DNA of 24,697 bases from JBGPRB01 sp964422155 (GTDB taxonomy: Bacteria; Chloroflexota; Dehalococcoidia; Dehalococcoidales; RBG-16-60-22). Below are positions 1 through 8,221 of the stretch, piece by piece. The stretch spans positions 1-24,697 of the forward strand of contig CAYQZZ010000029.1 in the NCBI GenBank assembly GCA_964422155.1, in the 5' to 3' direction. Below the pieces are notes generated by a model. The model was not told the origin of the DNA. It ran no database searches and saw only the letters and a program-made list of their open reading frames with translations. Position 1 is the first letter of the stretch; every line of letters begins with the position of its first letter. The position numbers and the translations under genes are program-made.

Positions 1-64
1 CAGTACACGCACCAGCTGATATTACGACAGCGACCAGAATCAATATGAGTATTTTAATCCTCAT
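1..64 (-). CDS. Start of a lipoprotein gene (5' end only)
   Basis: An ATG at 62-64 on the minus strand opens a frame that stays open to the window edge (21 codons). It encodes two basic residues, a hydrophobic run of about 13 residues and a lipobox ending SAGAC, so the product should be exported and lipid-anchored. An AGGAG-like ribosome binding site lies about 13 bases before the ATG, which is rather far. Only the signal peptide is visible, so no function can be given. It is in the same direction as the next gene, about 165 bp downstream of that gene's stop. Confidence 0.6.
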   Translation of the reverse strand, partial: MRIKILILILVAVVISAGACT

Positions 65-229
65 TTGAATTTCGCTTCTCCTATCCACAAAGAAGAGTGT
101 AGAGCAGTGCTATGCTACTCGTCAACACTACTGCACAATACATCGGATTGTAACTTGCTCAACTTCTCATCCTCGGACACCGTTTGATTGGACTGATTTT
201 CTGGTGGGCAGGTCAATCGGTTGGGCTGG

Positions 230-2911
230 TCATTTGCTTTCTATGTCGTTGGTTGCCTTACTTACAAGCTGAAAAATATCTTCATAGTCATCACCAGCTA
301 GTTTCTTCTCGATTTCAACCAGCTCATCATAAGTCCATTTCTTATCTTCCAGAGGTTTTACCGGCTTGCCAAGGCGGCTGTACCATCCGGTGAGCGATTG
401 GAATGCCGGCGTCCCGAAGTCAATCCAGGCGATTGATATTCGTGGTAAGCTGGCGATGACTTTACCGTCTGCCCGCCTTATGCCAGTATCAAGGATTTGT
501 TGCGCCTGCTCTTGAGTTAAAATCTGGTCAAGTTCAGACAATTGTACATCTTCATACCAGACTCCTCCGGTATAACCTCCCCACTCGTAAAGACCAAAAC
601 CTTCCATCTTATACTGCCGAACGTACTCCATGCCCTTATTGATATACACGTTCATCATTTCTTCCCAGTTGGCGATATCTTTCCTGCCGGCTGGCGGTCC
701 GCCTATAATCAGGTCGTAGCCGCTGTAGTCATAGGGATAGGGCATACTCATTCCCTTACCTAAATCGTACATGGTATCGACGGCCAACACTTTACCGGTA
801 TATACTTTTTTAATCTGAGGTAGAATCTCTTGCAGCCACTTTGAGGCGTCACGGTAATCTCTAATTAGATTATATGGCTCATTAAGCGGAGCAAAGCCAT
901 CAACCCGATATTCCTGGGCAATTTTGGCCCATTTGATGACCACCGGGTCAAATTTCTTTATTAATTCGTAGTTTCGTAGATAGGCAATATTGTCGTCCGG
1001 CTCGTCCCAGGCGTATCCCTTACCCATATCTAAATTCGGGTGCATCGGATTGGGTATAAGAATGATTCTGAACCCCGCTTTTTTCAGTGCCTGTAAATAG
1101 AAGATAAAAGCGTTGTCGCCCAGAGATTCTGGCTCGCCGGTTACCAGGTCAAAGACAATATCAATCCCGAGCATGATGGTGTCAAAACCATTTCTCCGTA
1201 GAGTTTCTGCGTTTATTAAGTAGCTGCGTGCCTCATCAATCCTCGAAGCCCACGCACCCCGGAGAAAAGCGGGATAAGCCGAGGTATCAAGACTGAATGG
1301 TTTTTTCAATTCTTCCCACCAGAGCTTAGAACTGTCAATATTAACCTTCGCAAAGTTGCCTGGCGCACCTTGAAGTTCGAAGATACCATCACCTTCACTG
1401 TCTATCTCCAGCACGGTGGTCATATCACGTATCGTTTCGGTAGGCCTTCTTGGTACGGCCAACATGGGTATTTCTTGCGGCTTTATGCTGGCCTTTGCGG
1501 TCATTGTCGCTGATATAGGGACATTCACATATTCCAGAAATCTCTTCACTTTACGCTCGGTATCCGGTACCTGAGCCTTTAAATCCATAACGCCGGAATC
1601 GGTGCCATTCACCTCTACCCGGTACTCATTGGTTACATCGGCATCAGGGATAAGGATTGTCTTGTAGTCAGTGCCTTCCGGGGTAATGTAAATAGCCCCC
1701 GGGATTTCTTCCTCCGGCATGCCTTTTTTATCAAGTCCCACATGCCTACCCATCGCATCATAGACATGGAGGTTGGCCGGGCTGAACAGGCTGAAGATGC
1801 CCAGCTTCGACCAGTCGCCGGGTATCTTAAAGAAGGATGTCCAGAATGGCTTTGGGTATTGCGGAAGCCCAGCCGCCCATACCTCGGGCTGGGCCCATTT
1901 TTGACTTATCTTTCCCTCCTCACCCCATTGCGGGCCAGGCGGGCCACGCTGCTGAAATTTCAGGCCAAGTACAGATATAGAAAAACTGAGGTATTCCCCC
2001 CAGTATCCCTGGAAATTTAACCACTCCGCACCTTTGTTTTCAGCTTCATTCAGTAAGACGACATCGAGTTCCTCAGGTTCAATTACCCTCCAGGTGGATA
2101 CGCCGGTATCATCAAAATCAAGCCCTGACCAGAATTGCCCCGGAGAAAAGTAATTGGCATGCGAGCCGTGGGCAACGTAGACCGCGGGATGTGTTCCGGA
2201 TAGCACCATTTCTTTGGCCTGCATATCATTCCAGGACAGTGTTTGTCCAGCCTGATGTTGAGAATAGGCAGCGAAGACAGGAACCTCATCCTTCTCCAGT
2301 AGTTCTTTGGCTGTGTAGCCTGGGAAATGAAGCTGAATCAACTCCCAATCGCCCTCATGATAGTCACGCCAATCGTTGAAATAGTAGAAGAGCCAGTACT
2401 GGACTACGGTAGAGTTGGTGCCCTCCTTCACACGGACGTAAACGGTGGGGCGGTAGTTCGCTTTTATCGGGTCATAAGCGGTTATATATTCGTCGATGGA
2501 GTTCGTCTTGGGACCTAAATTAGCAATATCGAGGTAGTAGAAGCTTTGTGACCAGCGAAGCAGGTCGGGAATGGTCGGTTTCTGTGAGAATGCCGGATTT
2601 CCAATATCCCGCAGCAACGAAAGGTCGACCATTACCTGCACCGGGTCAGGCTCAAAGTTTTCTCTAGCCTCCGTCTCTCCATTGAGGTGGATTACAGGGC
2701 AGAATTTCCTGGCCAGCTGTTTTTGGTATTCCATGTCAGGACCCGGGGGTGTCGGGGCGGGTTCAGGCTGTGGCACCGGTGTCGGGGTGGGTTCAGGTTG
2801 TGGTACCGGTGCTGGTGCCGGGGCAGGGAGGGGCGTCGGTTCCGTTGCTGGACAGCTACACCCGATAAGAAACAGCAGGAAGATTATTGTTAAAGCAAGT
2901 CTTAACTTCAC
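230..2911 (-). CDS. Large lipoprotein: Vps62-like domain plus clan-A-like glycosidase barrel
   Basis: About 893 residues from the GTG at 2911. This start gives a normal lipoprotein signal (KLRLALTIIFLLFLIGC). The frame is open further upstream to an ATG at 2974 (and a TTG at 2977), which would add 21-22 residues before the signal. No start has a strong ribosome binding site. After the lipid-anchor Cys comes a Pro-rich linker of about 35 residues. The first half resembles Vps62/DUF946-type proteins (YWLFYYFNDW, HEGDWE, YVAHGSHANYF). The last third reads as a TIM barrel: it has a DGFAPLNEPYN segment, like the Asn-Glu-Pro acid/base motif of clan GH-A enzymes, and a later GLYEWGGYTGG whose Glu could be the nucleophile. 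Likely a cell-surface protein, perhaps acting on glycans; the substrate is unknown. The family calls come from motifs, not from a search. Confidence 0.75.
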   Translation of the reverse strand: MKLRLALTIIFLLFLIGCSCPATEPTPLPAPAPAPVPQPEPTPTPVPQPEPAPTPPGPDMEYQKQLARKFCPVIHLNGETEARENFEPDPVQVMVDLSLLRDIGNPAFSQKPTIPDLLRWSQSFYYLDIANLGPKTNSIDEYITAYDPIKANYRPTVYVRVKEGTNSTVVQYWLFYYFNDWRDYHEGDWELIQLHFPGYTAKELLEKDEVPVFAAYSQHQAGQTLSWNDMQAKEMVLSGTHPAVYVAHGSHANYFSPGQFWSGLDFDDTGVSTWRVIEPEELDVVLLNEAENKGAEWLNFQGYWGEYLSFSISVLGLKFQQRGPPGPQWGEEGKISQKWAQPEVWAAGLPQYPKPFWTSFFKIPGDWSKLGIFSLFSPANLHVYDAMGRHVGLDKKGMPEEEIPGAIYITPEGTDYKTILIPDADVTNEYRVEVNGTDSGVMDLKAQVPDTERKVKRFLEYVNVPISATMTAKASIKPQEIPMLAVPRRPTETIRDMTTVLEIDSEGDGIFELQGAPGNFAKVNIDSSKLWWEELKKPFSLDTSAYPAFLRGAWASRIDEARSYLINAETLRRNGFDTIMLGIDIVFDLVTGEPESLGDNAFIFYLQALKKAGFRIILIPNPMHPNLDMGKGYAWDEPDDNIAYLRNYELIKKFDPVVIKWAKIAQEYRVDGFAPLNEPYNLIRDYRDASKWLQEILPQIKKVYTGKVLAVDTMYDLGKGMSMPYPYDYSGYDLIIGGPPAGRKDIANWEEMMNVYINKGMEYVRQYKMEGFGLYEWGGYTGGVWYEDVQLSELDQILTQEQAQQILDTGIRRADGKVIASLPRISIAWIDFGTPAFQSLTGWYSRLGKPVKPLEDKKWTYDELVEIEKKLAGDDYEDIFQLVSKATNDIESK

Positions 2912-3164
2912 GATGTAGATTATAAACTTTTTTGTGGAAGGTATAAAGAGGCAACTATGTCTTAAATGCAGCATCAACCTGTTTTTTTTATTGAAGGTAA
3001 ATAATATTGATTTGGTAAAGATGCAATTATAAAAGCTGTGAAATGTGTGTTAAAAAGTCGTGATATATTACGCGCATGTGTAGTTTTATTAAGACTTCGC
3101 AGAGTGAAGGCGATATCTTTAGCTTGAGATTAAATTGACATTTCGTCAGATTGTGTTCCTTATC

Positions 3165-4061
3165 CTAAAGTAAGCCTCTGAGCCTGGGGTCGAGGGCGTC
3201 TCTCAGGCCATCACCCACCATGTTGAAGGCAAAGACGACCAGCATGATGGCCAGACCAGGTGCGAAGGATAGTAACGGGCTCTTCAACAGATATCGGTAG
3301 CCATCGTTGACCATGGCGCCCCAGGCAGCCCCCGGCGGCGAGATGCCGATGCCGAGAAAACTGAGGCCGGCCTCCGCCAGTATAAGATTGCCCAGTTGCA
3401 TGGTCATCAGCACGATGAGAGGCGGAAATGCATTGGGAAGAATGTGCCTGAGCAAGGTACGCACGTAACCCGAGCCCATCGCCCACTGCGCCATGATATA
3501 GTCGTTCTCCTTGATACTGAGCGTTAACCCGTGGGTTACCCTGGCGTATCCGGGTACGGTGGCGACACTCAGGGCGATGATAACATTGTGGATGCCGTTA
3601 CCGAGGACGGCCGCGATGACAAGCGATAGTAAAAGCATGGGGAAACACATCAAAGCGTCCATGATTCTCATAATCAGAATGTTGGCGAAACCAGTGGCGT
3701 ACCCGGCAATCAGTCCCAGCCCGATGCCGATTATTCCAGCTACCGTAACAGATATAAAGCCAACCATTAGCGCTGTCCTTGAGCCGTAGATAAGCCGGCT
3801 CAGCGTATCCCGGCCGAGGAGGTCGGCGCCAAGGAGATGCTCTCTGCCGGGTTGAGCCAGAGAATAATCGGGAGACAGCTGATAGGGGTCATACGGCGCC
3901 AGCCAGGCGGCGAAGATAGCGGTAAACAGCAATAATAATAACGTGATAAGTCCGAAGACGACTATTCCGCGTGAAAAAAATACCCTCCGAAAGCGCCGCC
4001 ACTCGCTAACGCGCGGCGGGAGTTCCAAAAAATCGGAGGCAACAACACGACTTTCTGCCAT
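3165..4061 (-). CDS. ABC transporter permease, DppC/OppC type
   Basis: 298 residues, the usual length for the second permease of a peptide/nickel-type importer (BPD_transp_1 family, with the OppC-like N-terminal segment). A cytoplasmic N-terminus leads into a first membrane helix near residues 33-53, and several more helices follow. The cytoplasmic EAA loop that contacts the ATPase is visible as KENDYIMAQWAMGSGYVRTL followed by LRHILPNAFPPL. A GADLLGRDTLSRLIYGSR segment, typical of this subfamily, precedes the core. The gene starts 13 bp after the other permease stops, and its AGGAG ribosome binding site overlaps that stop codon, so the two are probably translationally coupled. No ATPase gene follows; the next gene on this strand is the unrelated lipoprotein. 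Confidence 0.93.
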   Translation of the reverse strand: MAESRVVASDFLELPPRVSEWRRFRRVFFSRGIVVFGLITLLLLLFTAIFAAWLAPYDPYQLSPDYSLAQPGREHLLGADLLGRDTLSRLIYGSRTALMVGFISVTVAGIIGIGLGLIAGYATGFANILIMRIMDALMCFPMLLLSLVIAAVLGNGIHNVIIALSVATVPGYARVTHGLTLSIKENDYIMAQWAMGSGYVRTLLRHILPNAFPPLIVLMTMQLGNLILAEAGLSFLGIGISPPGAAWGAMVNDGYRYLLKSPLLSFAPGLAIMLVVFAFNMVGDGLRDALDPRLRGLL

Positions 4062-4074
4062 GATATATATTCTC

Positions 4075-5034
4075 CTAGCCGTACCTTATCCTGGGGTCAA
4101 GCCAGCCATAGGATACATCGACGAGCAGATTGACCACCAGTACTATCGTGGCGATGATAAAAGTAATCGATTGCACGACAACATAATCCTGGCCAAAGAT
4201 ACTGGAGACCAGCAAACGGCCGACGCCAGGAATGGCAAAAACAGTCTCCACAAGCACCGAACCACCGAATATCATACCTACGCCGATGCCCATCAGGGTA
4301 ATTACCGGGATAAGGCTGTTTTTTAAGGCGTGGGCAAGTATTATCCGGCGCTCGCGCAGGCCCTTGGACCAGGCAGTGCGAATGTAGTCCTGGCGGACGA
4401 CCTCGAGCATGGCTGACCGCATCTGGCGGGCGTTGGCCGCCACACTGAAAATAGCCAGGCAGATAACGGGCATCACGATTTGCCGGGTGTTCAACCAGAA
4501 ATCTTCAAACGGCGGGGTATAGCCGGAGATAGGTAGCCAGTGGAGCTTAAGGCCAAAAGCGTATATCATTAATATCCCCAGCCAGAAAACAGGTACGGTA
4601 ATGCCAACATAGGTGAGGGGTGTGACTATTTTATCCGCCAATTTGCCCCTCCTGATGGCCGCGAGCAACCCCGCCAGAACGCCAAGAACGGCGCCGACGA
4701 TAAACGCGACAATGCCCAGATGAAGGGTGACGGGAAAGCGCTCTCCCATGAGCGTGCTTACTTTCTCATGGTAGAATATCGAGGTCCCGAAGTCCCCTTG
4801 GAAAATGTTTCCCATCCAGTTGACGTACTGAAGCATTATTGGCTTATCCAGTCCGAACTCATGCCTGAGCTTGTCAAGCATTTCCGGGGGCATAGCTTCT
4901 ATCTGGGCACTCTCAGCAATATAGATTATCAACGGGTCACCGGGCAGAAGCCGCATGATGAAAAAGACCAGCAGCGTCACCAGGATAAGAACGATAATCG
5001 CCTGCAATAAACGCCGGATAATATATGTGGTCAT
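4075..5034 (-). CDS. ABC transporter permease, DppB/OppB type
   Basis: 319 residues, typical of the first permease of dipeptide/oligopeptide/nickel importers. The N-terminus (TYIIRRLLQAIIVLILVTLLVFFIMR, residues 3-28) is the classic first membrane helix, followed by the periplasmic LLPGDP motif. The EAA loop appears as RQDYIRTAWSKGLRERRI followed by HALKNSLIPVITL. The C-terminal FAIPGVGRLLVSSIFGQDY segment is also characteristic. An AAAGG ribosome binding site lies 6 bases before the ATG. It sits between the solute-binding protein gene, 178 bp upstream, and the second permease, 13 bp downstream. The substrate is probably a peptide or similar small molecule, but the permease alone does not settle it. 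Confidence 0.94.
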   Translation of the reverse strand: MTTYIIRRLLQAIIVLILVTLLVFFIMRLLPGDPLIIYIAESAQIEAMPPEMLDKLRHEFGLDKPIMLQYVNWMGNIFQGDFGTSIFYHEKVSTLMGERFPVTLHLGIVAFIVGAVLGVLAGLLAAIRRGKLADKIVTPLTYVGITVPVFWLGILMIYAFGLKLHWLPISGYTPPFEDFWLNTRQIVMPVICLAIFSVAANARQMRSAMLEVVRQDYIRTAWSKGLRERRIILAHALKNSLIPVITLMGIGVGMIFGGSVLVETVFAIPGVGRLLVSSIFGQDYVVVQSITFIIATIVLVVNLLVDVSYGWLDPRIRYG

Positions 5035-5144
5035 ATTAAGCCTTTGTAGATATCAGGCATAAAATTACATATTAGCCAGAATCTGCAGGTTTTTTACAGT
5101 GTCCCCGCAGGTCCGGCTATTACATTATATTACGGTTTTTTAAA

Positions 5145-5194
5145 CCGGATGATTTACCCCGCGCCGGTTTTATAGACAGGGGTAAATCACCCGG
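5145..5194 (-). terminator. Strong hairpin between the binding-protein and permease genes
   Basis: The 16-base arms at 5145-5160 and 5179-5194 pair with one mismatch that becomes a G-U pair, around an 18-base loop. It begins 19 bases past the stop of the solute-binding protein gene on the minus strand. No clean U-run follows (TTTAAAAAACC), so it looks more like a stabilising or partial-termination structure. In such operons it would leave more binding-protein mRNA than permease mRNA. That role is inference. Confidence 0.6.
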
Positions 5195-5212
5195 CCTGCT
5201 TATTCTAGATAA

Positions 5213-6883
5213 CTAGTGTTTTTCCATCCAATCGTCGAATGGGGTCCAGATGATACCATGAATCTTCGGGTAATCGGTATGGACGTAGGGCTGACTTATC
5301 GAACACTCAGCCGTCTTCCAGAGTGGTACAATCATGGCATCTTCGCCGCCCTGCCTTATGGCCTCTTTTATCTTGGGTAAAGCCTCGGAGGCGGTCTGGT
5401 AATTGGGGTTCAGCGCATCGTTACATTTAGCAATGTATTCGGGCGATTTAAGGATGTTGCCGGTCCGGAACGTCACCGGGGTAGGCCCGAAATGTATATA
5501 AAGGTCGGTAGTACTCGGATTGATGCCGGAAGCCGTGTAAACAATATCTTTCCAGCCCGTGCCGAAAACGGCGCCGAAGTACCTGCCCATGTCGGCGACA
5601 TCCGGTACAATAGTGATGCCTACCTTGCCCAAGTACGATTGCATAGCGGCGATAGCATCCATGCCCGCACTGGTGGCCATCATTGTGGTCTTGAAACCGC
5701 TGGGATAACCCGCCTCCGCTAACAGTTGCTTGGCTTTGGCCGGATCATACGGTCTGGGGTTATACCCTTCGACATAGCCGGGCCAGGTTTTGGAGGCCAT
5801 CTGAACAAAGGGTTCAAACAAGCCCTGCCCCACCATTCCGGCTATCGCCGGCCGGTCAAGAGCGTATTCGAATGCCTCCCGGATTTTCTTGTTGGCGAAT
5901 ATTGAGTTGGGGTCGTTGGAGTTAAAGAGGAGGCACATGAACATGCCGGGTCCCCAGGTTATTTGAAAGCCCTTCTTCTGTAAATCGAGAATATTCTGCA
6001 CCGTAGAAACAGCGAACCATATGTCCGCCTCTCTGGCTTCTATCGAGGCGGCGGCTACCATGGCGTCGGGTATATAACGGAGTTCAATACCGTCAAGATA
6101 CGGCATCCCTTTCTGCCAGTAGTTGGGATTTTTCTTAAATTTGATATAATCATCCCGCTTATAGTCAGCGACGGTAAAGGCACCTGTGCCTACGGCGTTA
6201 GCGCGTGCCCAGTCTATGCGCGCCTCCTGGGTAGAGCCGGATTTCTCGAAGGCTGTCGGCGAAATTGGCGAGAGTAACCCCCATTGTTCGAGCATCACCC
6301 AGTTGTAGGACGTAAGATTCATCTTGAGAGTATAGGTATCGACGACTTCAAGGGACTTGATAAACTGGCCCATGCTCAGCCGGTTGGTGTCCAGCCCCAT
6401 CTGGAAGTTCCACCTGACCGCCTCGGCATTCAGGTCCGTGCCATCATGGAATTTGACGCCTTTCCTAATGTGCCAGGTGAAGGTCAGAGCTTTAGGGTCG
6501 GCTTCCCAGGACTCAACCAGCACCCCGACCATGGTTCCCTTTTCATCCTTCCACTCAGCTAATCTTTCTATGACGGGAAGCATGTAAAAGTTATCCGATG
6601 GTGCTTTATCCGGTGGATAACCGAGGTTCTTGGGAATAGCACCGGCGACGCACTTCAGGATGCCGCCATATACTGGTTGGCCAGCTTTAGGCGCTGGAGC
6701 TGGTGCTGGGGCAGGAGCGGCTGGCGCCGGAGCTGCCGGGGCCGGGGCTGGTTTGGGAGCTGGCGCCGGTGCCGGAGACGGAGCTGGTGCCGGTGCTGGT
6801 GCCGGTGTTTCCTTGGCACAACCGCTGAAAATCAGCCCGCTTATTAAAATAACCGCTAAAGAAATGAATAAAAACTTCTTCAT
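5213..6883 (-). CDS. ABC transporter solute-binding lipoprotein (SBP_bac_5, peptide type)
   Basis: 556 residues. The signal peptide ends in the lipobox IFSGC (Cys 22), so the protein is lipid-anchored outside the membrane. Residues 25-70 are an Ala/Pro linker. The mature part is a family-5 extracellular binding protein: LVESWEADPKALTFTWHIRK and GVKFHDGTDLNAEAVRWNF are its signature N-lobe motifs, and NKKIREAFEYALDRPAIAG is typical of the middle. Substrates of the family include di- and oligopeptides, nickel complexes and opines; the binding specificity cannot be read here. A strong GGGAGG ribosome binding site lies 9 bases before the ATG. It is first in an operon with the two permeases, the normal arrangement for binding-protein-dependent import. 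Confidence 0.95.
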   Translation of the reverse strand: MKKFLFISLAVILISGLIFSGCAKETPAPAPAPAPSPAPAPAPKPAPAPAAPAPAAPAPAPAPAPKAGQPVYGGILKCVAGAIPKNLGYPPDKAPSDNFYMLPVIERLAEWKDEKGTMVGVLVESWEADPKALTFTWHIRKGVKFHDGTDLNAEAVRWNFQMGLDTNRLSMGQFIKSLEVVDTYTLKMNLTSYNWVMLEQWGLLSPISPTAFEKSGSTQEARIDWARANAVGTGAFTVADYKRDDYIKFKKNPNYWQKGMPYLDGIELRYIPDAMVAAASIEAREADIWFAVSTVQNILDLQKKGFQITWGPGMFMCLLFNSNDPNSIFANKKIREAFEYALDRPAIAGMVGQGLFEPFVQMASKTWPGYVEGYNPRPYDPAKAKQLLAEAGYPSGFKTTMMATSAGMDAIAAMQSYLGKVGITIVPDVADMGRYFGAVFGTGWKDIVYTASGINPSTTDLYIHFGPTPVTFRTGNILKSPEYIAKCNDALNPNYQTASEALPKIKEAIRQGGEDAMIVPLWKTAECSISQPYVHTDYPKIHGIIWTPFDDWMEKH

Positions 6884-6910
6884 TATTGATTTTTCCTCCC
6901 TGATATAGTA

Positions 6911-6939
6911 TTAATATCCTTTTTACCACTCATCATCAA
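6911..6939 (-). promoter_or_regulatory. Likely promoter of the ABC import operon
   Basis: On the minus strand, TTGATG (6934-6939) and TATTAA (6911-6916) are separated by 17 bases, just upstream of the binding-protein gene. The -35 matches the sigma-70 consensus well and the -10 is moderate. The leader would be about 20-25 bases and includes the GGGAGG ribosome binding site. Confidence 0.5.
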
Positions 6940-7256
6940 GCCATAATTTGCCCCCTCCTTTACTTGAAAATTTCCCCAATATTATTTTGAATGCAACATT
7001 CTCTTTTATTCAAAAATACAAAAGGCATCAGTGATTACCACAGTAGAAATTATCGTGCCGCTGTTTTATCCTCTTACCTACCCGAGCCAAAACCAGCTAT
7101 TTTAAATTATTATTACATATTACGGTTGTAGTTTAATGGTGAACTATATAATTGTCAAATATCTGGCATGAACCGCCGAATCTTAGAAACTAAAAGGAGA
7201 TAACTGATGACAGAACAAAAGCTACCAGGTATTGCCCCAAATTGCCAGATGGCAGG
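6940..7256. other. Spacer between the ABC operon and rnpB
   Basis: About 315 bp, AT-rich, with no gene of normal size. It holds one possible 22-codon ORF at its right end (7207-7275). There is no clear terminator for rnpB on the minus strand. A short stretch near 7125-7145 superficially resembles a tRNA D-arm but has no T-arm. Confidence 0.5.
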
Positions 7257-7275
7257 GGGTCAAGTAAACCTGTAA
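7207..7275 (+). CDS. Possible 22-residue ORF facing the 3' end of rnpB
   Basis: An AAAAGGAG ribosome binding site sits at good spacing before ATG 7207. The frame encodes MTEQKLPGIAPNCQMA and ends at 7275, about 19 bases inside the antisense of the RNase P RNA. A TATAAT lies upstream near 7145. It could be a real short peptide, or the 5' remnant of a gene whose body has been lost beside rnpB. I do not recognise the peptide. The main reason to list it is the quality of the ribosome binding site. Confidence 0.3.
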   Translation: MTEQKLPGIAPNCQMAGGQVNL

Positions 7276-7618
7276 GCCGAGTTCTGTACCCCGATAAAAT
7301 CGGGATGGTGACCATCTATCTAGCCCCGATGTTACCATCGGGGTCAAGCGACCAACCCGGGGAACGGGCCGGGCGTCCCTTTGTCCCTCTATTCGGTCTT
7401 GCTCCGGATGGGGTTTTCCCAGCCGACCGGTCACCCGGCCGCTGGTGAGCTCTTACCTCGCCATTTCACCCTTATCCCGATTTGTCATCGGGACGGTATG
7501 TTTCTGTGGCACTTTCCGTAGGGTCGCCCCTCCTGGGTGTTACCCAGCATCCTGCCCGGTGGAGCTCGGACTTTCCTCCCCGACTAAAGTCGGGGCGGTC
7601 ACCCGGTTTACTTGACCC
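7257..7618 (-). ncRNA. rnpB: RNase P RNA (bacterial type A)
   Basis: The RNA part of ribonuclease P, which removes the 5' leader of tRNA precursors. On the minus strand the conserved core is plain: GAGGAAAGTCCGAGCTCC near the 5' end (P3-P4 and J regions), then ACAGAAACATACCG, GGTAAGAGCTCACC in the specificity domain, and the 3' universal block with ACAGAACTCGGCTTACAG. The two ends (GGGTCAAGTAAACC and GGTTTACTTGACCC) pair as P1. The length of about 362 fits type A. Four peripheral hairpins (7290-7304, 7324-7343, 7475-7493, 7578-7595 on the plus strand) all have related arms of the CCCGA/TCGGG kind, which is unusual. Exact ends are set from the P1 pairing. Confidence 0.96.
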
Positions 7619-7670
7619 GTTTACAGTGTAGTGGAGAGATGGAGGTTAGTCAATGGGGGGTAAAGGGGTG

Positions 7671-7803
7671 AAATACGAAATCCGAATATCGAAATACTAA
7701 ATGGAATGAGCAAGGAACAAGAGACAATAACCAAACAATTACCAATAACCAAATTTAATTATTTTGAACTTTATTTTGGTGATTGTATCTTGGTTATTGG
7801 TTA
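7671..7803. repeat. Word-like intergenic repeats and inverted repeat upstream of rnpB
   Basis: The spacer starts with degenerate GAAATNCGAATA-type words (7675-7700). Copies of CAATAACCAA follow at about 7725-7752. A 13-base left arm at 7740-7752 pairs, with one mismatch, with 7790-7803, which covers the last codons of the RNase HI gene. It could fold into a hairpin after that gene, but there is no U-run, so it is listed as a repeat rather than a terminator. Confidence 0.5.
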
Positions 7804-8213
7804 TTACGTATGCTGTCCAGAGCTTTGTTCGCCAGGGCGTCCGCAACGGCATTTTGCTCGCGGGGGATGTAGGCAATAGAAAAGCTTTCCAGCGAGCCGA
7901 TAAGCTGGACTACTTTCTGATAACGAGGCCGTAGAGCTGTATTTTTTATCTTATAATTGCCGTTGATTTGTTTGACCACCAGCTCAGAGTCCGACTTTAA
8001 TAATACCTGCCGGGCACCGAGGCTGATAGCTTTTTCCAGGGCAACAATGATGGCCTGGTATTCAGCCTGGTTGTTGGTGGTGGCGCCGAGGCGACGCGAA
8101 ATGCGAGCTACCACATTGCCGGTTTCGTCCTTGAGAATGACGCCGATAGCCGCAGGTCCGGGATTGCCGCGGGCAGCACCATCGGTATATATTATGACTT
8201 TATTTATGTTCAA
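7794..8213 (-). CDS. rnhA: Ribonuclease HI family protein
   Basis: 139 residues from a TTG start at 8213. This start lies 8 bp after the upstream gene's stop and directly precedes the RNase H fold. A longer frame reaching back to 8327 would overlap the upstream gene and add non-homologous residues. RNase HI cuts the RNA strand of RNA-DNA hybrids using acidic residues that bind two metal ions. All four are visible in the expected motifs: Asp 11 in YTDGAARGNPG, Glu 51 in NNQAEYQA, Asp 75 in KSDSELV, and Asp 125 in NAVADALANKAL. The short form without the basic handle region is common in Gram-positives and Chloroflexota. It is the second gene of a two-gene operon with the zinc-ribbon protein, a pairing often seen in bacteria. 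Confidence 0.93.
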   Translation of the reverse strand: MNINKVIIYTDGAARGNPGPAAIGVILKDETGNVVARISRRLGATTNNQAEYQAIIVALEKAISLGARQVLLKSDSELVVKQINGNYKIKNTALRPRYQKVVQLIGSLESFSIAYIPREQNAVADALANKALDSIRNNQ

Positions 8214-8221
8214 ATCTTCTT

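Noticed and set aside
6630..6908. Gly/Ala repeat proteins antisense to the Pro/Ala linkers (also at 2571-2918 and 18002-18371)
   Set aside because: These are mirror translations of low-complexity linker DNA in real lipoprotein or surface-protein genes.
6936..6961. Three-codon leader peptide (ATG GCT TGA) with a strong ribosome binding site before the ABC operon
   Set aside because: It overlaps the -35 of the likely operon promoter, so it would be transcribed only from an unseen upstream start.
7125..7190. tRNA-like start (GGTTGTAGTTTAATGGTGAAC)
   Set aside because: It resembles a tRNA 5' end and D-arm, but no anticodon arm, T-arm (GGTTCGAATCC type) or acceptor partner follows.
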